A stretch of 23,593 nt of DNA from Fen-671 sp035502515 (GTDB taxonomy: Bacteria; Actinomycetota; Acidimicrobiia; Acidimicrobiales; Palsa-688): the NCBI GenBank assembly GCA_035502515.1, contig DATJUH010000377.1, positions 1-23,593 on the forward strand. The letters run 5' to 3'. This document shows, piece after piece, positions 22,585-23,593 of this stretch. Each line of letters starts with the position of its first letter. Within the stretch, counting starts at the first letter, position 1. The notes under the pieces are model-generated. The model saw only the letters and a list, made by a program, of their open reading frames with translations. It did no database searches and had not been told where the DNA came from. A program made the position numbers and the translations under genes.

Positions 22585-23461
22585 TTTCGCCTTTGTACTG
22601 GCCTCGTAAATCGCAGATGGTGGCGCCGCGGCCGGGCCCCGGGCTGGTGCCTACGGTGACCCTGACGGTGGCCGCTCGTTTCGGCACCACGTCCCCCACG
22701 GCGATCCCGGCCGCCAGGGCGTCGTGGCACGCGCAGCATTTCTGCCCGAAAACCGTTTTGTAAAACTCCATGTAATAGTCGAGGATGTCCCCGGCGAAGC
22801 GGGCCACTGGAGCGGCCGACCCGGCCAGAGAGCGCCGCTGCTCCTCGGTCATCACCTCCCGCATGGTGGCGTCGAGCGGGACCAGTGTCGTTGGCCACGG
22901 GGCAGACAAGACGGCCTGAGCGGCTTCGGGATCGTGCCAGATGTTGGCCTCCGCCGCCGGCGTCACGTTGCCCGGGGCCATAGCGGCGCCGCCCATGATG
23001 GTCACCCCCTCCACCAGCCGCGGCAGTTCTGGCTCCAGGCGCAGCGCCACAGCCAGGTTGGTGAGGGGACCGGTGGCCAGCAGGTGCACCTCGCCCGGCC
23101 GTTCCCGCGCTGTCCGCACTATCAGTTCAGCGGCCTGCTCGGAAATGATGGTGCCCGCCGGCCGGCCGACTTCGGTCCCGCCCAGGCCTTCGCCTCCGTG
23201 GACGTCTCCGGCCCGGTGGGTCTCCTCCCCGACCAGCGTCAACTCAGAGCCTCGGGCCACGGGGATTTCCCCTGTACGTCCGGCCACGTCGAGCACCCAC
23301 AACGTGTTACGGGCGGCGGAAGCGGCCGAAATATTGCCAAAAACAGTGGTGATGCCACATATCTCGACGGCGGGGTGGGCCAGCAGGTACAAGAGGGCAA
23401 CGGCATCGTCGATACCGGTATCGCAGTCGACGAGCAGGGTCTTCTTGGGGGCAGCGGTCAT
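22496..23461 (-). CDS. Inosine-uridine-preferring-type nucleoside hydrolase
   Basis: The 321-residue protein from ATG 23461 hydrolyses the N-glycosidic bond of ribonucleosides to base plus ribose in salvage. The calcium-binding DCDTGIDDA (12-20) gives Asp14, Asp18 and Asp19; Asn43, Thr130 (ATGPLTNLA), Asn165, Glu171 and Asn173 (GNVTPAAEANIWHDPEAA) and the His246-Asp247 pair in CHDALA match the ribose- and metal-binding and leaving-group residues of the Crithidia enzyme in order and spacing. CCAC just before His246 is a small Cys cluster of unknown meaning. No ribosome binding site is seen, so the mRNA may be leaderless or the start differs. The 3' end overlaps the carboxypeptidase-like gene tail to tail by 89 bases. 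Base specificity is not decidable here. Confidence 0.93.
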   Translation of the reverse strand: MTAAPKKTLLVDCDTGIDDAVALLYLLAHPAVEICGITTVFGNISAASAARNTLWVLDVAGRTGEIPVARGSELTLVGEETHRAGDVHGGEGLGGTEVGRPAGTIISEQAAELIVRTARERPGEVHLLATGPLTNLAVALRLEPELPRLVEGVTIMGGAAMAPGNVTPAAEANIWHDPEAAQAVLSAPWPTTLVPLDATMREVMTEEQRRSLAGSAAPVARFAGDILDYYMEFYKTVFGQKCCACHDALAAGIAVGDVVPKRAATVRVTVGTSPGPGRGATICDLRGQYKGEIKQPGATCTVVLETGGDFPDTVVRRLLGN

Positions 23462-23593
23462 TGTGCGACACTAAAGAAAACAAGCCCGCCGCGAAAGTGA
23501 AATAAGGCAGGCGCCGGCTGACCAGTACAAGGTCCTGGTGTCTCCGCTCGCTGGGGCCACGATGAGCGCACCCGGCTCGCAAAGGCCGAGTGG
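23462..23593. other. Right-edge sequence upstream of the nucleoside hydrolase gene
   Basis: There are 132 bases with no assignable gene. All three minus-strand frames are open over much of it, one ending in a TAG near 23474, so it could hold the end of a gene beginning outside the window, or the promoter of the nucleoside hydrolase. I cannot choose. Confidence 0.3.

Overview
The window is GC-rich bacterial chromosome, with frequent GTG and TTG starts and long secreted proteins carrying Ser/Thr/Pro-rich linkers. Gene content points to an actinobacterium. The class Acidimicrobiia is my best guess, because secreted proteins with 'GYWLVASDGG...FAFGDA' repeats are familiar to me from that group; this rests on recall, not a search. 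I see no rRNA, tRNA, CRISPR array, phage gene or insertion sequence.

Layout. 1-3019 (minus) is a central-metabolism block: sucC and sucD overlapping by 4 bases, then a glycolate/D-lactate-type FAD dehydrogenase that runs off the left edge. 3325-3582 (minus) is a tiny secreted Ser-rich protein with a strong ribosome binding site and a terminator-like hairpin. 4042-5808 (plus) is a SulP anion transporter with a STAS domain. 5954-6925 (plus) is GDP-mannose 4,6-dehydratase. 6984-11649 (minus) holds the most striking pair: a SpoIID/LytB-domain protein and a subtilisin-family protease, both secreted, each ending in exactly six repeats of exactly 42 residues. 11720-18085 is a surface-glycan cluster on both strands: an N-domain-only glycosyltransferase-like protein, a GT4 enzyme with a C-terminal extension, a GT2 enzyme with a large insertion, a second GT4 enzyme, and an FkbM-type methyltransferase. 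A group II PLP decarboxylase follows at 18110-19456. The right end has a class I aminotransferase (minus), a membrane-anchored D-Ala-D-Ala carboxypeptidase-like protein (plus), and a nucleoside hydrolase (minus) that overlaps the carboxypeptidase tail to tail by 89 bases.

How they fit together. The middle of the window looks like an envelope locus. Gmd can supply GDP-4-keto-6-deoxymannose, the glycosyltransferases can build a glycan, and FkbM can O-methylate it. The SpoIID-like, subtilisin-like and penicillin-binding-type proteins would act outside the membrane. The shared 6 x 42-residue module, which I predict to be a six-bladed beta-propeller, is the best candidate for an under-described system: one adaptor fused to two different catalytic domains in adjacent genes. 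No biochemical role can be read from the sequence alone.
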